A stretch of 64,000 bases of DNA from JAFDZW01 sp964404255 (GTDB lineage: Bacteria > Bacteroidota > Ignavibacteria > Palsa-1295), in assembly GCA_964404255.1 (NCBI GenBank), contig CAYOJJ010000017.1, forward strand, positions 1 through 64,000. Reading direction: 5' to 3'. The position numbers and the translations under genes were made by a program. Below the pieces are notes generated by a model. It was given only the letters and a program-made list of their open reading frames with translations, was not told the origin of the DNA and did not search any database. Every line of letters starts with the position of its first letter. The first letter of the stretch is position 1. This document shows positions 35,769-43,726 of this stretch, piece after piece.

Positions 35769-36617
35769 ATGCCACCACGAACCAATCTACTTCCTGATTT
35801 TATTGATGACCATACCCTGTTTATTGGATCATCTCCTTCCCCAATAAATAGTCTTGCTAATCCCCCTTTTTGGCAACCTAATAATAAGATTCAACGTGGT
35901 GGAGATGTAATAACTCCTTGGCAGGGCCCAGATGGAAGCGTTGGAGGGCTTGGTTCCGATCCAACAACCGGTTGGGGAGGAATAACGTACGGAAGCCAAG
36001 TAGGAGGAGGGCCTTCTAACTTTGGTGTCCCCGGATCTGGCGGTGCTTCAACAGGAGGTACTTCGACAGGAGGTGACCCTCCTTTTAATCCTAGTGAGGT
36101 TAATTATGCGAAATTGAAAATAACAGCTGATGAGCAAAAAAAACGGGATGAGCTCGTTTCCTTACTTGATTGGATAAATAGCGTTGGAGGTTTGCTTAAG
36201 AACCCTACTGATAGGCTAGATATTCCATCTGTAGTACAGGGGTCACTTGATGCAATTCTTACTTTATTAACATTACTCGTACTTTTTGCTGGTAAAAGGA
36301 TGGCATTCATAGATGACCTAGAGCGCAAAGAAGAAAGCCCCGGAGCACCAGAACCGAATTTACTTGATCGTGAAAGTCTAATCTTTCAAAATGTTTTTAA
36401 TGGGGACGAAACACTTAAAAGAAATTTTTTAGATGCTATTCTAAAATATCGTGACTTTGTACTTAAAGAATTATTTAATTTGCAGAATCCTGTTTATACT
36501 GTCCCACCATTCACACACGCTGAATATTTGAAATTAATGAATAAACTTCAAGAAGACCTTAATATTCTTTATGATGATTTCTTTCCAATAAGGAGGGCGC
36601 GGGGAAGGACAAAATAA
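35769..36617 (+). CDS. unrecognised protein with Gly-rich linker and helical C-terminus
   Basis: A 282-residue protein of no family I recognise. Residues 1-110 are Pro/Gly/Ser-rich (GSDPTTGWGGITYGSQVGGG, GSGGASTGGTSTGGD) with FIDDHTLFIGSSPSPINS near the start. Residues 110-282 are helical. They include one strongly hydrophobic segment, VQGSLDAILTLLTLLVLFAG, near 160-180, which may be a single membrane helix or a buried amphipathic helix. Charged helices follow to the Arg-rich end. The glycine linker looks like a hinge between two modules. AT-rich coding, in one line with the 196-residue protein. Confidence 0.7.
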   Translation: MPPRTNLLPDFIDDHTLFIGSSPSPINSLANPPFWQPNNKIQRGGDVITPWQGPDGSVGGLGSDPTTGWGGITYGSQVGGGPSNFGVPGSGGASTGGTSTGGDPPFNPSEVNYAKLKITADEQKKRDELVSLLDWINSVGGLLKNPTDRLDIPSVVQGSLDAILTLLTLLVLFAGKRMAFIDDLERKEESPGAPEPNLLDRESLIFQNVFNGDETLKRNFLDAILKYRDFVLKELFNLQNPVYTVPPFTHAEYLKLMNKLQEDLNILYDDFFPIRRARGRTK

Positions 36618-36691
36618 CTTTGCGTTTTATGGAGCTAGCATAAAGAATATTTAAGAACTATCAATTTTCAGACCATTGATTAATCCGTTTG

Positions 36692-36699
36692 TATATTTG
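36692..36699 (+). promoter_or_regulatory. -7 box upstream of the ankyrin gene
   Basis: TATATTTG fits TAnnTTTG, 26 bases before the proposed TTG start at 36726. No -33 TTG at standard spacing. Confidence 0.4.
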
Positions 36700-36725
36700 A
36701 ATGGAGTAAATTAATTATTCATGCT

Positions 36726-37796
36726 TTGAGGTACATATCTATAATAGTTGCATTTCTATATTCCGTTTTATTCTCTGGAGAAGAAGTAAATAATTTTGAT
36801 AGGGCTGTAAGCCTAATTCAAGAAGAACGTCTGTTCGCATTAGACTCCTTACTTCTTAGTGATACTTCCTTAATATATCAAACTAATAATGATGGTTATA
36901 GCTTGTTACATTATGCCATTCCATTCCATATTAAAAGCGCTGAAATCCTCTTAAATAGACATGCAAATATGTATAAAGTAAGCAGCAAGATGCCTCTGCC
37001 GATATACTTTGCAATTGCTTTTGATTCACTGGCAAGTTTAGAATTGTTTCAAAAGTATGGGTATAATTGGGACTATGTAGATACCCTAGAACCAGACCGT
37101 AGTAATTGGCTGCTTTTGGCAGCTAAGAATAAAGCACTTCGTGTAATTGACTATTTATTAAATCACGGAGTTCGACTTGGCCAGCGAGATATTTTTGGCA
37201 AAACAGCGCTGCACTATGCAGTACGCCAGTGTGATTCTTTTATGGTTAATTACTTTTTACAGAAAGGGCTTCTAATTAACATTCAAGATGAAGAAGGCAA
37301 TATACCTTTAATGGAAATCGATCACTGCTCCTTAAAATTTATTGACTTTATGATTTTCAAGGGCGCTAATATGAATGCGATTAATAGTGCTGGTGCCTCG
37401 GTGCTTTATACTGCTGTACTGAATTTTTCTCCACTGCTTAGCCATGATCGAGACACTGCTAAAATAAAGTGGTTGATTAAGAAAGGTGCAAGAGTGGCTG
37501 TTGATTCTACTGTAAGATCTCCTTTAACATGTGCAGCAGGATTAGGAGAAGTCCCTTTAATGAACATTTTAATTCAAAAAGGCATGGCCATAAATGCAAT
37601 AGGTAAAGAAGGCTACCCACCATTGCAAGCTGCTATTATGAAAAGCAAAGTTGAGGCTGTTTCTTTTCTTCTGGAGAATGGTGCGGACGTATTAGTTAAA
37701 AATAAGCGAGGTGAGAATTCATTGGACGTAGCGAGCAAATCCAGAAATAAGCGAATTAAAGCTCTACTATTGGATGCCAAAACAAAAAGCAAGTAA
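36726..37796 (+). CDS. exported ankyrin-repeat protein
   Basis: A 356-residue protein with an N-terminal hydrophobic segment (ISIIVAFLYSVLFSG) that looks like a signal peptide. About eight to nine ankyrin repeats follow; clear units include NNDGYSLLHYAIPFHIKSAE, FGKTALHYAVRQCDSFMVN, EGYPPLQAAIMKSKVEAVSF and KRGENSLDVASKSRNKRI. The start is a TTG at 36726; the next in-frame ATG lies inside the second repeat. Ankyrin arrays bind proteins. In a periplasmic setting they often accompany catalases or toxins, but no such partner is seen. AT-rich coding like the rest of the cassette. Confidence 0.75.
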   Translation: MRYISIIVAFLYSVLFSGEEVNNFDRAVSLIQEERLFALDSLLLSDTSLIYQTNNDGYSLLHYAIPFHIKSAEILLNRHANMYKVSSKMPLPIYFAIAFDSLASLELFQKYGYNWDYVDTLEPDRSNWLLLAAKNKALRVIDYLLNHGVRLGQRDIFGKTALHYAVRQCDSFMVNYFLQKGLLINIQDEEGNIPLMEIDHCSLKFIDFMIFKGANMNAINSAGASVLYTAVLNFSPLLSHDRDTAKIKWLIKKGARVAVDSTVRSPLTCAAGLGEVPLMNILIQKGMAINAIGKEGYPPLQAAIMKSKVEAVSFLLENGADVLVKNKRGENSLDVASKSRNKRIKALLLDAKTKSK

Positions 37797-37851
37797 GATA
37801 CAACTTCTTAATTGGAACAAATAAAATCCTCCCTCCCGTTAGCCTCCCATC

Positions 37852-38082
37852 ATGACATCTCGACCTATCCTTACTAACGGGATATTGCGGCAAACATCAT
37901 CCGGCTGGGTAGTACAGCTTTCCGAAGGCGATGCTTCATTTGAAGAGGGAATGCCGGTGCGGCTTACTTTGTGGGATGAGCGCGAAGCTTCTTCTAAGAG
38001 TGAAGTAGAACGCATCGCCACGGTGCAGCAACTTGATCCTGCTATTATTGCTCTCGCTCTTTCTGCCGAGGGAGCGCTGTAA
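37852..38082 (+). CDS. small protein upstream of PIN-domain gene (possible antitoxin)
   Basis: A 76-residue protein (begins TSRPILTNGILRQTSSGWVVQ). It has a beta-rich first half resembling a small barrel (VQLSEGDASFEEGMPVRLTLW) and a helical tail. It is not a recognisable VapB with the usual AbrB or RHH signature. Its stop is five bases before a PIN-domain gene, an antitoxin-toxin layout, so an antitoxin role is inferred from context alone. Base composition returns to the genome average here. Confidence 0.6.
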   Translation: MTSRPILTNGILRQTSSGWVVQLSEGDASFEEGMPVRLTLWDEREASSKSEVERIATVQQLDPAIIALALSAEGAL

Positions 38083-38087
38083 ACTTC

Positions 38088-38501
38088 ATGCAATATCTTA
38101 TCGAGACCGATATTCTTTACGATTATTTAACGCACCGATCCCCAGAGCCTTCGGTTTTGCGTCGTGCTCTTTCACAGGGTGTCTGTTATACGACGATGCT
38201 TAATGCGATGGAGTTGCTTCGAATGGCAAAGTCCGAAGCCGAGCGTGGAATGATGATGAATCTGCTTTCGGTGGTACGGGTACTCGGTTTCAATGCCCGT
38301 TACGCCGAGCCATTTGCAAAGCTTGCTTCCGAGGTAAATGCCGGTACGGGAATAGAGTTGAATGATAGGGAAGCGATGGTCTGCGGGATGGCCGTTGCGT
38401 CTAAACTTACTATCCTGACGAAGCAATATTATGACCGCTATAGCCTGATAGCTCAGGTATCCGTAGCCCGGGAAGCCGCACCGGTTCCCGCCGGAACGTA
38501 A
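38088..38501 (+). CDS. PIN-domain protein (VapC-like)
   Basis: A 137-residue PIN domain, a metal-dependent RNase fold. It shows the first acidic residue in YLIETDILYDYL, the Glu in TMLNAMELLRM and the Asp in LNDREAMVCGMAVA. The fourth acidic position, normally D in a TxD motif of the last strand, reads TILTKQYYDRYSLI, with a Lys in place and an Asp further on, so activity is uncertain. It probably pairs with the 76-residue upstream protein as a type II toxin-antitoxin module. It lies just upstream of the primary sigma gene. Confidence 0.75.
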   Translation: MQYLIETDILYDYLTHRSPEPSVLRRALSQGVCYTTMLNAMELLRMAKSEAERGMMMNLLSVVRVLGFNARYAEPFAKLASEVNAGTGIELNDREAMVCGMAVASKLTILTKQYYDRYSLIAQVSVAREAAPVPAGT

Positions 38502-38578
38502 TAATTGCGGAACAAAAAAAAGTTTTATACGGTAGTACAAGCAGTTGTCGAATATAGCCCCTTCAAGAAAAATACTCT

Positions 38579-39439
38579 ATGCGCATTTCAAAGCAATATA
38601 CTAATCGCGAAAGTCAATCGCTGGATATGTATTTGCAGGAGATAGGCAGAATGGATCTGCTGAACTCCCAGATGGAAATCGATCTCGCCCGTCGTATCAG
38701 AGCCGCTGGTCCGGATTCTCAGCGCGCACTCGAAATTCTCGTAAAAGCAAATCTCCGCTTCGTTGTTTCCGTAGCCAAGCAATACCAGAATCAGGGCCTC
38801 TCGCTCGGCGATCTCATCAACGAAGGTAACCTTGGTCTCATCAAAGCTGCCAAGCGCTTCGATGAAACCCGCGGCTTTAAGTTTATCTCTTATGCCGTAT
38901 GGTGGATTCGCCAATCGATCCTCCAGGCATTGGCCGAGCAATCCCGTATCGTCCGTCTGCCGCTCAACCGCGTCGGTGCCCTTAATAAGATCGGCAAAAA
39001 GTTTTCCCAGCTCGAACAGGAGTTCGAGCGCGAACCAACGGCAACCGAACTTGCCGAAAAGCTCGATATGAGTGCGGCTGAAGTTTCCGAGACACTCAAG
39101 ATCTCAGGCCGCCATCTTTCCGTGGATGCTCCGTTCGCGCAGGGTGATGATAACCGCCTGCTCGACGTACTCCATGATCCGGGCCAGCTTTCGCCGGATA
39201 ATATCTTGATGGGCGATTCGCTTCGTGTGGAAGTCCAGCGCGCCCTTACCGCTCTTTCGACTCGCGAGCGCGAAGTACTGGAGCTTTTTTATGGACTCGA
39301 CGATAACCCGACGCTCTCGCTCGAAGAGATCGCCGAGCGCTTTAGCCTGACACGCGAACGTGTCCGCCAGATCAAGGAAAAAGCGATCCGCCGTCTGCGC
39401 CATGCGCATAAGACCAAAGAACTCAGGAATTTCCTTTAA
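38579..39439 (+). CDS. rpoD: primary RNA polymerase sigma factor (RpoD/SigA, short form)
   Basis: A 286-residue sigma-70 factor without region 1.1, as in Bacteroidota and Chlorobiota. Seen: region 1.2 (QSLDMYLQEIGRMDLL), region 2 (KANLRFVVSVAKQYQNQGL, DLINEGNLGLIKAAKRFD, GFKFISYAVWWIRQSILQAL), region 3 (ATELAEKLDMSAAEVSETL) and region 4 (LTALSTREREVLELFYGL, SLEEIAERFSLTRERVRQIK). This is the factor expected to read the TAnnTTTG promoters of the window (family knowledge). A strong terminator follows the stop. Confidence 0.96.
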   Translation: MRISKQYTNRESQSLDMYLQEIGRMDLLNSQMEIDLARRIRAAGPDSQRALEILVKANLRFVVSVAKQYQNQGLSLGDLINEGNLGLIKAAKRFDETRGFKFISYAVWWIRQSILQALAEQSRIVRLPLNRVGALNKIGKKFSQLEQEFEREPTATELAEKLDMSAAEVSETLKISGRHLSVDAPFAQGDDNRLLDVLHDPGQLSPDNILMGDSLRVEVQRALTALSTREREVLELFYGLDDNPTLSLEEIAERFSLTRERVRQIKEKAIRRLRHAHKTKELRNFL

Positions 39440-39442
39440 TAC

Positions 39443-39474
39443 AAAAAGCGGCCTTACGGGCCGCTTTTGTTTTG
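39443..39474 (+). terminator. Rho-independent terminator, rpoD
   Basis: AAAAGCGGCC-TTACG-GGCCGCTTTT (39444-39468), a perfect 10-bp stem followed by GTTTTG. A-rich on the left, so it also serves the convergent yciI-like gene. Confidence 0.9.
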
Positions 39475-39487
39475 TGGTCTATACCTG

Positions 39488-39865
39488 TTAACTCGGATAG
39501 ACAAATCCCGTTACCTCTTTCATTTTGATAGCACGCACCTCGATAGTAGCAGTATCGGGCTTATATTCGAATTCCGGGTTTTGCTTGGCAATGGCAATCG
39601 CCTCATCGAGGTCGTTTGCAAGAATATGATAATATCCGACCATGATACCGGCTGTGTCGCCAAAGGGCGCTTCATTCCAAAGGTTATCGGAAGTTCGGGA
39701 AATAACCATTCCCTCGCGGGCAATAGGCTGCGCCGATTTTAGCTTGCCCTGGTTCTGAAGCATTGTAATGTAGCTTTCGCATTTGCGAACAAATTCTTGA
39801 TGCACTTCAGGCGTCAATGGCTTTTGGCTTGCATGATTGCGGATGTAAAACATGAATTCTTTCAT
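39488..39865 (-). CDS. YciI/DGPF-domain protein
   Basis: A 125-residue single-domain protein of the YciI-like superfamily, a ferredoxin-like fold. It has the typical start KEFMFYIRNHASQKPLTPE, the central REGMVISRT strand and the GYYHILANDLDEAIAIAKQN segment of this family. Members are found with ECF sigma factors or as small isomerase-like proteins; function here is unknown. A TAAGTTTG box lies 29 bases upstream at 39895-39902. It is convergent with rpoD. Confidence 0.82.
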   Translation of the reverse strand: MKEFMFYIRNHASQKPLTPEVHQEFVRKCESYITMLQNQGKLKSAQPIAREGMVISRTSDNLWNEAPFGDTAGIMVGYYHILANDLDEAIAIAKQNPEFEYKPDTATIEVRAIKMKEVTGFVYPS

Positions 39866-39894
39866 AGCAATAAAGTGAGTTGTTAATAACAGTA

Positions 39895-39902
39895 CAAACT
39901 TA
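39895..39902 (-). promoter_or_regulatory. -7 box upstream of the yciI-like gene
   Basis: TAAGTTTG on the minus strand fits TAnnTTTG; 29 bases before the start codon at 39865. No clear -33 element. Confidence 0.4.
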
Positions 39903-40040
39903 CCGGTTGGAGGAAAAGGAAGTTTTCGAAAAATTGCTAAATCTCCAATAAGCTCTCTCTAAATTCATGCCAGGTTGCGGCTCTATACAATATCGCACTT
40001 TAGCAGGGCCGGTGATGTTTTATAAAACTCTAGCATATAT

Positions 40041-41168
40041 ATGGGATTATTTTCAAAGAATCAAAGCTCTGTTACCGAAGCCGATGTACTACAAGCCCTG
40101 CGCAGTGTAGAAGACCCGGATCTTCATAAAGATGTGGTCTCGCTCGGTATGATCAAGAATGTAACGATCGATGGCAAGAAGGTCTCGTTTACCTTTGAAC
40201 TTACGACGCCATCATGCCCGCTGAAAGATCAGTTGGAATCGGCTGCCCGCAACGCAGTCGAAGCGATCGCCGGCGAAGGAAATGTGGCGGTTACAATGAC
40301 GGCCAATGTAGCTATGCAGCCTCAGGGTAATAGGCCGGCTGCACTATCCAAAGTTCGTAATACGATCGCTGTTGCCTCCGGTAAAGGTGGTGTTGGTAAA
40401 TCCACGGTTGCTGCAAATCTGGCCGTAGCCTTGGCTCGTGACGGTGCGAAGGTCGGTTTGCTCGATGCCGATATTTATGGGCCAAGTATTCCGCTTATGT
40501 TCGGGCTTGAGCATGAAAAGCCACAAGCCCGCCAGGTCGATGGCCATGCCGAGATCACTCCGCTCGAAGCGTACGGAGTAAAAGTAATGTCGATCGGTTT
40601 TCTCGTCGATCCGAATACGGCTGTCGTTTGGCGCGGGCCGATGGCCTCCGGTGCGCTCAAGCAATTTATGACCGATGTTACCTGGGGCGAGCTTGATTAT
40701 CTCATCTTCGATCTTCCGCCTGGCACGGGTGATATACAGCTCACGCTTTGCCAGACCCTGCCATTAACCGGCGCGGTAATCGTTACAACGCCGCAGGATG
40801 TCGCTCTTGCCGATGCTCGTAAAGCCGTGCGGATGTTTGAGAAGGTAAATGTTCCGGTGCTTGGTATCGTCGAGAACATGAGTTATTACCTATGTTCGGC
40901 ATGCGGTCATCGCGAAGAGATTTTCTCTCATGGCGGTGCCAAAGCGGCTTCGGTCGAATTTGATGTGCCGTTCCTTGGTGAATTACCACTTGAAACGACG
41001 GTCCGTCAGGCGGGCGATGCCGGTAAACCGATAGTTGCCAGCGCACCGTTTACTCCGGCCGGTTCTGCGTTTGGGGAGTTTGCGCAAGCTGTTGCTCAGC
41101 AGGTAAGTATCAGAAATCTTTCGCCGGCCGATCAGCCGATCGAAATTATGCTCGGTACTGAAGATTAA
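40041..41168 (+). CDS. mrp: Mrp/ApbC-type Fe-S cluster carrier ATPase
   Basis: A 375-residue P-loop NTPase of the Mrp/NBP35 family that carries and delivers iron-sulfur clusters. Residues 12-90 are a MIP18/DUF59 domain (VLQALRSVEDPDLHKDVVSL, then SCPLKDQLE). Then come the deviant Walker A ASGKGGVGKSTVAANLA, VGLLDADIYGPSIP and YLIFDLPPGTGDIQL, and the cluster-binding CxxC in YYLCSACGH. A short extension (SIRNLSPADQPIEIML) ends the protein. It is followed 12 bases later by an nfu-type gene, so the two act in the same Fe-S maturation route. Confidence 0.95.
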   Translation: MGLFSKNQSSVTEADVLQALRSVEDPDLHKDVVSLGMIKNVTIDGKKVSFTFELTTPSCPLKDQLESAARNAVEAIAGEGNVAVTMTANVAMQPQGNRPAALSKVRNTIAVASGKGGVGKSTVAANLAVALARDGAKVGLLDADIYGPSIPLMFGLEHEKPQARQVDGHAEITPLEAYGVKVMSIGFLVDPNTAVVWRGPMASGALKQFMTDVTWGELDYLIFDLPPGTGDIQLTLCQTLPLTGAVIVTTPQDVALADARKAVRMFEKVNVPVLGIVENMSYYLCSACGHREEIFSHGGAKAASVEFDVPFLGELPLETTVRQAGDAGKPIVASAPFTPAGSAFGEFAQAVAQQVSIRNLSPADQPIEIMLGTED

Positions 41169-41180
41169 TCTCGCACGAGC

Positions 41181-41420
41181 GTGGGTGTATCATTACTCGA
41201 ACGAATTGAAGCCGGGCTTGAAGAATGCCGCCCGGCGCTTGCTGTCGATGGCGGCAATGTAGAATTTGTTTCTCTCGATGATACTTTGGGTATTGTCGAG
41301 GTTCGCTATCTTGGCGCCTGCAAAACCTGCCCGATGAAACTGATGACTCTTCGGGCCGGTATCGAACGCATCATTCAATACCATGCTCCCGAAATAAAAC
41401 GTATCGAAGAAGTGGCGTGA
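41181..41420 (+). CDS. NifU-like Fe-S scaffold domain protein (Nfu)
   Basis: A 79-residue stand-alone NifU C-terminal domain, starting at a GTG. It shows LAVDGGNVEFVSLDD and the cluster-binding CxxC in LGACKTCPMKLMTLRAGIE (C47, C50). It receives or carries a [4Fe-4S] cluster as a dimer in family members. Between mrp (12 bases away) and a metallophosphoesterase gene that overlaps its stop by four bases (GTGA). Confidence 0.93.
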   Translation: MGVSLLERIEAGLEECRPALAVDGGNVEFVSLDDTLGIVEVRYLGACKTCPMKLMTLRAGIERIIQYHAPEIKRIEEVA

Positions 41421-42367
41421 AACTACTATTCGGCATCGTCATCCTCCTTTGTTGCCGACTCTCGTTAGCCCAGGACATTCCTGACTATAGTAAGCCTGGA
41501 TTTATCTCCGATACCTCCACTTCATTTATTCTGGCGGGTGACGTTCAGTTACAAGATCCTATCCTTGAATGTTATAAGGAAAATAATGTCAAGGCGGTAG
41601 AAGCGCTTTTTAAGCGTATGGCCTACGAACGCCCGGGGTTTGTGGTATTGCTTGGAGATCTTACTTTTTCTGGCAGATCAGAAACATTATGGCAGCGCTT
41701 CGATCTCCTTGCTGCTCCGTTACGAGATTCCATTATTCCTGTTTTTCCGGTTATGGGTAACCACGAGTATTTTGGCATGGGAGGGGTAGGAGAAATATAT
41801 CGGCAATACGTGCCCCGCTTTCCTCAAATTCGTACACACTTATGGTATATGATCGTGTGGCAGGGAATAGGTATTGTGGTGCTGAACTCTAACTTTTCAA
41901 ATCTTTCCGATACTGCACGTCGGGAGCAATCAGCCTGGTATGCACATACTCTAACACAGCTTGAAGCCGATCCTTCGATTCATGGTATCATTGTCTGTTG
42001 TCACCATCCGCCTTATACGAATAGTACGGTAGTGCATGATGATCTGAAAGTCCGTAGTGCTTTTGCCGATCCCTTTTCAAAAACTGGAAAGGGAATATTA
42101 TTTATCACCGGGCATTGCCACTCCTATGAGCATTTTGTAATCGAAGGAAAAACATTTCTGGTAAGTGGTGGTGGTGGGCCGCGCCAACAGCTTGGCCCTC
42201 CGGGAGATCCGGTAAAGGTCGATAAATCGCCTATCCAAACCTCTCTTAGGCCGCATCATTTTTGCCGAGTAGTTCGCGAGGGGAAGAAACTCGATCTTTA
42301 CGTTGAAGGGGTGAGCGAAGACCTTCATACCTGGTCCACGATAGAAAAAATAGAATTACTGAAATAA
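41417..42367 (+). CDS. secreted calcineurin-like metallophosphoesterase
   Basis: A 316-residue protein with a signal peptide (KLLFGIVILLCCRLSLA|Q). The dinuclear metal motifs are present: GDVQLQD (replacing the usual DxH with D and Q), LLGDLTFSG, the GNHEYFG motif, CCHHPPYTN and ITGHCHSYEHF. It would cleave phosphate mono- or diesters in the periplasm. The first metal motif is degenerate (AGDVQL), so one metal ligand may be changed. It starts inside the nfu stop codon, though a shared function with Fe-S assembly is not obvious. Confidence 0.85.
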   Translation: MKLLFGIVILLCCRLSLAQDIPDYSKPGFISDTSTSFILAGDVQLQDPILECYKENNVKAVEALFKRMAYERPGFVVLLGDLTFSGRSETLWQRFDLLAAPLRDSIIPVFPVMGNHEYFGMGGVGEIYRQYVPRFPQIRTHLWYMIVWQGIGIVVLNSNFSNLSDTARREQSAWYAHTLTQLEADPSIHGIIVCCHHPPYTNSTVVHDDLKVRSAFADPFSKTGKGILFITGHCHSYEHFVIEGKTFLVSGGGGPRQQLGPPGDPVKVDKSPIQTSLRPHHFCRVVREGKKLDLYVEGVSEDLHTWSTIEKIELLK

Positions 42368-42395
42368 AAAAGGCGGCTTCGAGGCCGCCTTTTTA
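42366..42395. terminator. Bidirectional terminator
   Basis: AAAAAGGCGGC-TTCGA-G-GCCGCCTTTTT forms a strong GC stem with A-run and T-run flanks. It lies between the convergent metallophosphoesterase and DUF4382 genes and can serve both. Confidence 0.9.
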
Positions 42396-42411
42396 ATCTT
42401 ACCATTAGTAT

Positions 42412-43212
42412 TTACCGCTTATTCCGTAGTGCCCGTATCGCATCTTTAATAAATGCTTCAAGAATGTGCTGGTTATCAGGATCACGCGGATCGAGCGGTC
42501 TTAGGCCCGGTCGTCCGAAGACGATCTTCGGGTCGAACGCCAAAGTCAGATCATACGTCTGAGTGGAATCGAAGACGGCCGCCGGGTTGAAAAAGACCTG
42601 CACATTGACCGTCAACGAAGATTTAAAGGAGAAGCCGTAGGAAACTCCGTTTACATAGGAATGTCCGTCGATAATAACGGTGTACCTTCCTCCATTGACA
42701 AAATCACCGAATAACGGATCGTTCAGTAAGGATGCATCTTCATTTTCATTAAGCTTATGAATTTCAAATTTGATGCGATCGTATGTGCCTGGTGGTATCG
42801 TCACCGAGGAAATGATCCGCTCACCGGAAGAATCGAATTCAGCAACGAACGGTCCGGTTTTGATAGTACCGCCATCATGCCAATGTCCATCTTTATCATG
42901 ATCGCTGTCGTCATCGCCATCGAGGTGCAATTTCATAGCACTAATGACAATGCGAGCTCTCGTAATGGTGATCGAATCGGCGGTCGTACCATTCCATTCC
43001 GAAACTGGGGATGTTTTACTAAAAGTGCTGCTGGCGCTAATTGTCCCTCTATCCATTGAAGTCGAGGTAACGACCAGTGCTTTATCGGCTGGAACTGGCG
43101 TATTGGTACTGCTATCGGTTGAACAGCCTATTAAAGCTCCTAAGCCTAATAAAGCGACTCCTACGGTAACAGCATGGCAGAGATTGCGAAAGGTTCGATT
43201 AGAGTATATCAT
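42412..43212 (-). CDS. DUF4382 lipoprotein
   Basis: About 266 residues from the ATG at 43212; the frame runs further to 43293. The chosen start gives a normal lipoprotein signal (VALLGLGALIGC, lipobox cysteine near residue 30). The mature part carries a DUF4382 beta-sandwich: DSITITRARIVISAMKLHLD, then SSVTIPPGTYDRIKFEIHKL. An Asp/His-rich loop, GDDDSDHDKDGHWHDGG, could bind a metal ion. Function unknown; likely an outer-membrane or periplasmic lipoprotein. Confidence 0.82.
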   Translation of the reverse strand: MIYSNRTFRNLCHAVTVGVALLGLGALIGCSTDSSTNTPVPADKALVVTSTSMDRGTISASSTFSKTSPVSEWNGTTADSITITRARIVISAMKLHLDGDDDSDHDKDGHWHDGGTIKTGPFVAEFDSSGERIISSVTIPPGTYDRIKFEIHKLNENEDASLLNDPLFGDFVNGGRYTVIIDGHSYVNGVSYGFSFKSSLTVNVQVFFNPAAVFDSTQTYDLTLAFDPKIVFGRPGLRPLDPRDPDNQHILEAFIKDAIRALRNKR

Positions 43213-43395
43213 ACGTCTTTTCAAGTAACGATTAAAACGGCGAGGAGTCATCACTACATACCCGGAAGCAGAACAACAACCATGCCATAGCAAGGATACT
43301 TATTATATGCTTCCTTCATTAAAAGGTACAAAAGTGGAGAGAAAATCGGATTGAAAAGATGAGTCTTTTTTTGAAATTTTGTGTTATCTGGTTGT

Positions 43396-43725
43396 ATGAT
43401 AAGAGATTTGGCACAGATATTATGGCAAAGCAGCGATTTCATCAAAAATGAAACGCTGACAGAGTCCTATGTCGAAGATGAAACTATCGTAACGATAGAC
43501 CTGCCGCTTCGAGTTATCCTATATAATGATAACTATCATACCTTTGACGAAGTAATCTCCCAGTTAAGAAAAGCCACCGGTTGCTCCCATGAACGGGCCG
43601 AAGCCCATGCATGGGAGGTACATACTGCCGGTAAATCAATAGTTTACGATGGGAGTATGGGCGAGTGTCTGCGAGTGAGTTCGGTGCTCGAAGAAATTGC
43701 CCTTCATACCCAAATCCTTTCCTAG
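43396..43725 (+). CDS. clpS: ClpS-like Clp protease adaptor
   Basis: A 109-residue protein with a ClpS core: LRVILYNDNYHTFDEVISQL contains the conserved N-D-N/D substrate-site residues. The rest is RAEAHAWEVHTAGKSIVYDG, then VSSVLEEIALH. ClpS recognises N-degron substrates and hands them to ClpA or ClpC. The ATG at 43396 is used; an in-frame GTG at 43381 is possible. The N-terminal 40 residues are longer and more acidic than in E. coli ClpS. No clpA or clpC is in the window. Convergent with the PLD gene, one base apart. Confidence 0.85.
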   Translation: MIRDLAQILWQSSDFIKNETLTESYVEDETIVTIDLPLRVILYNDNYHTFDEVISQLRKATGCSHERAEAHAWEVHTAGKSIVYDGSMGECLRVSSVLEEIALHTQILS

Positions 43726-43726
43726 T

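Noticed and set aside
34440..37850. Search for insertion sequences, attachment repeats or a tRNA flanking the AT-rich cassette
   Set aside because: I saw no transposase, integrase, clear terminal repeat or tRNA at the edges, so the mode of transfer is unknown.
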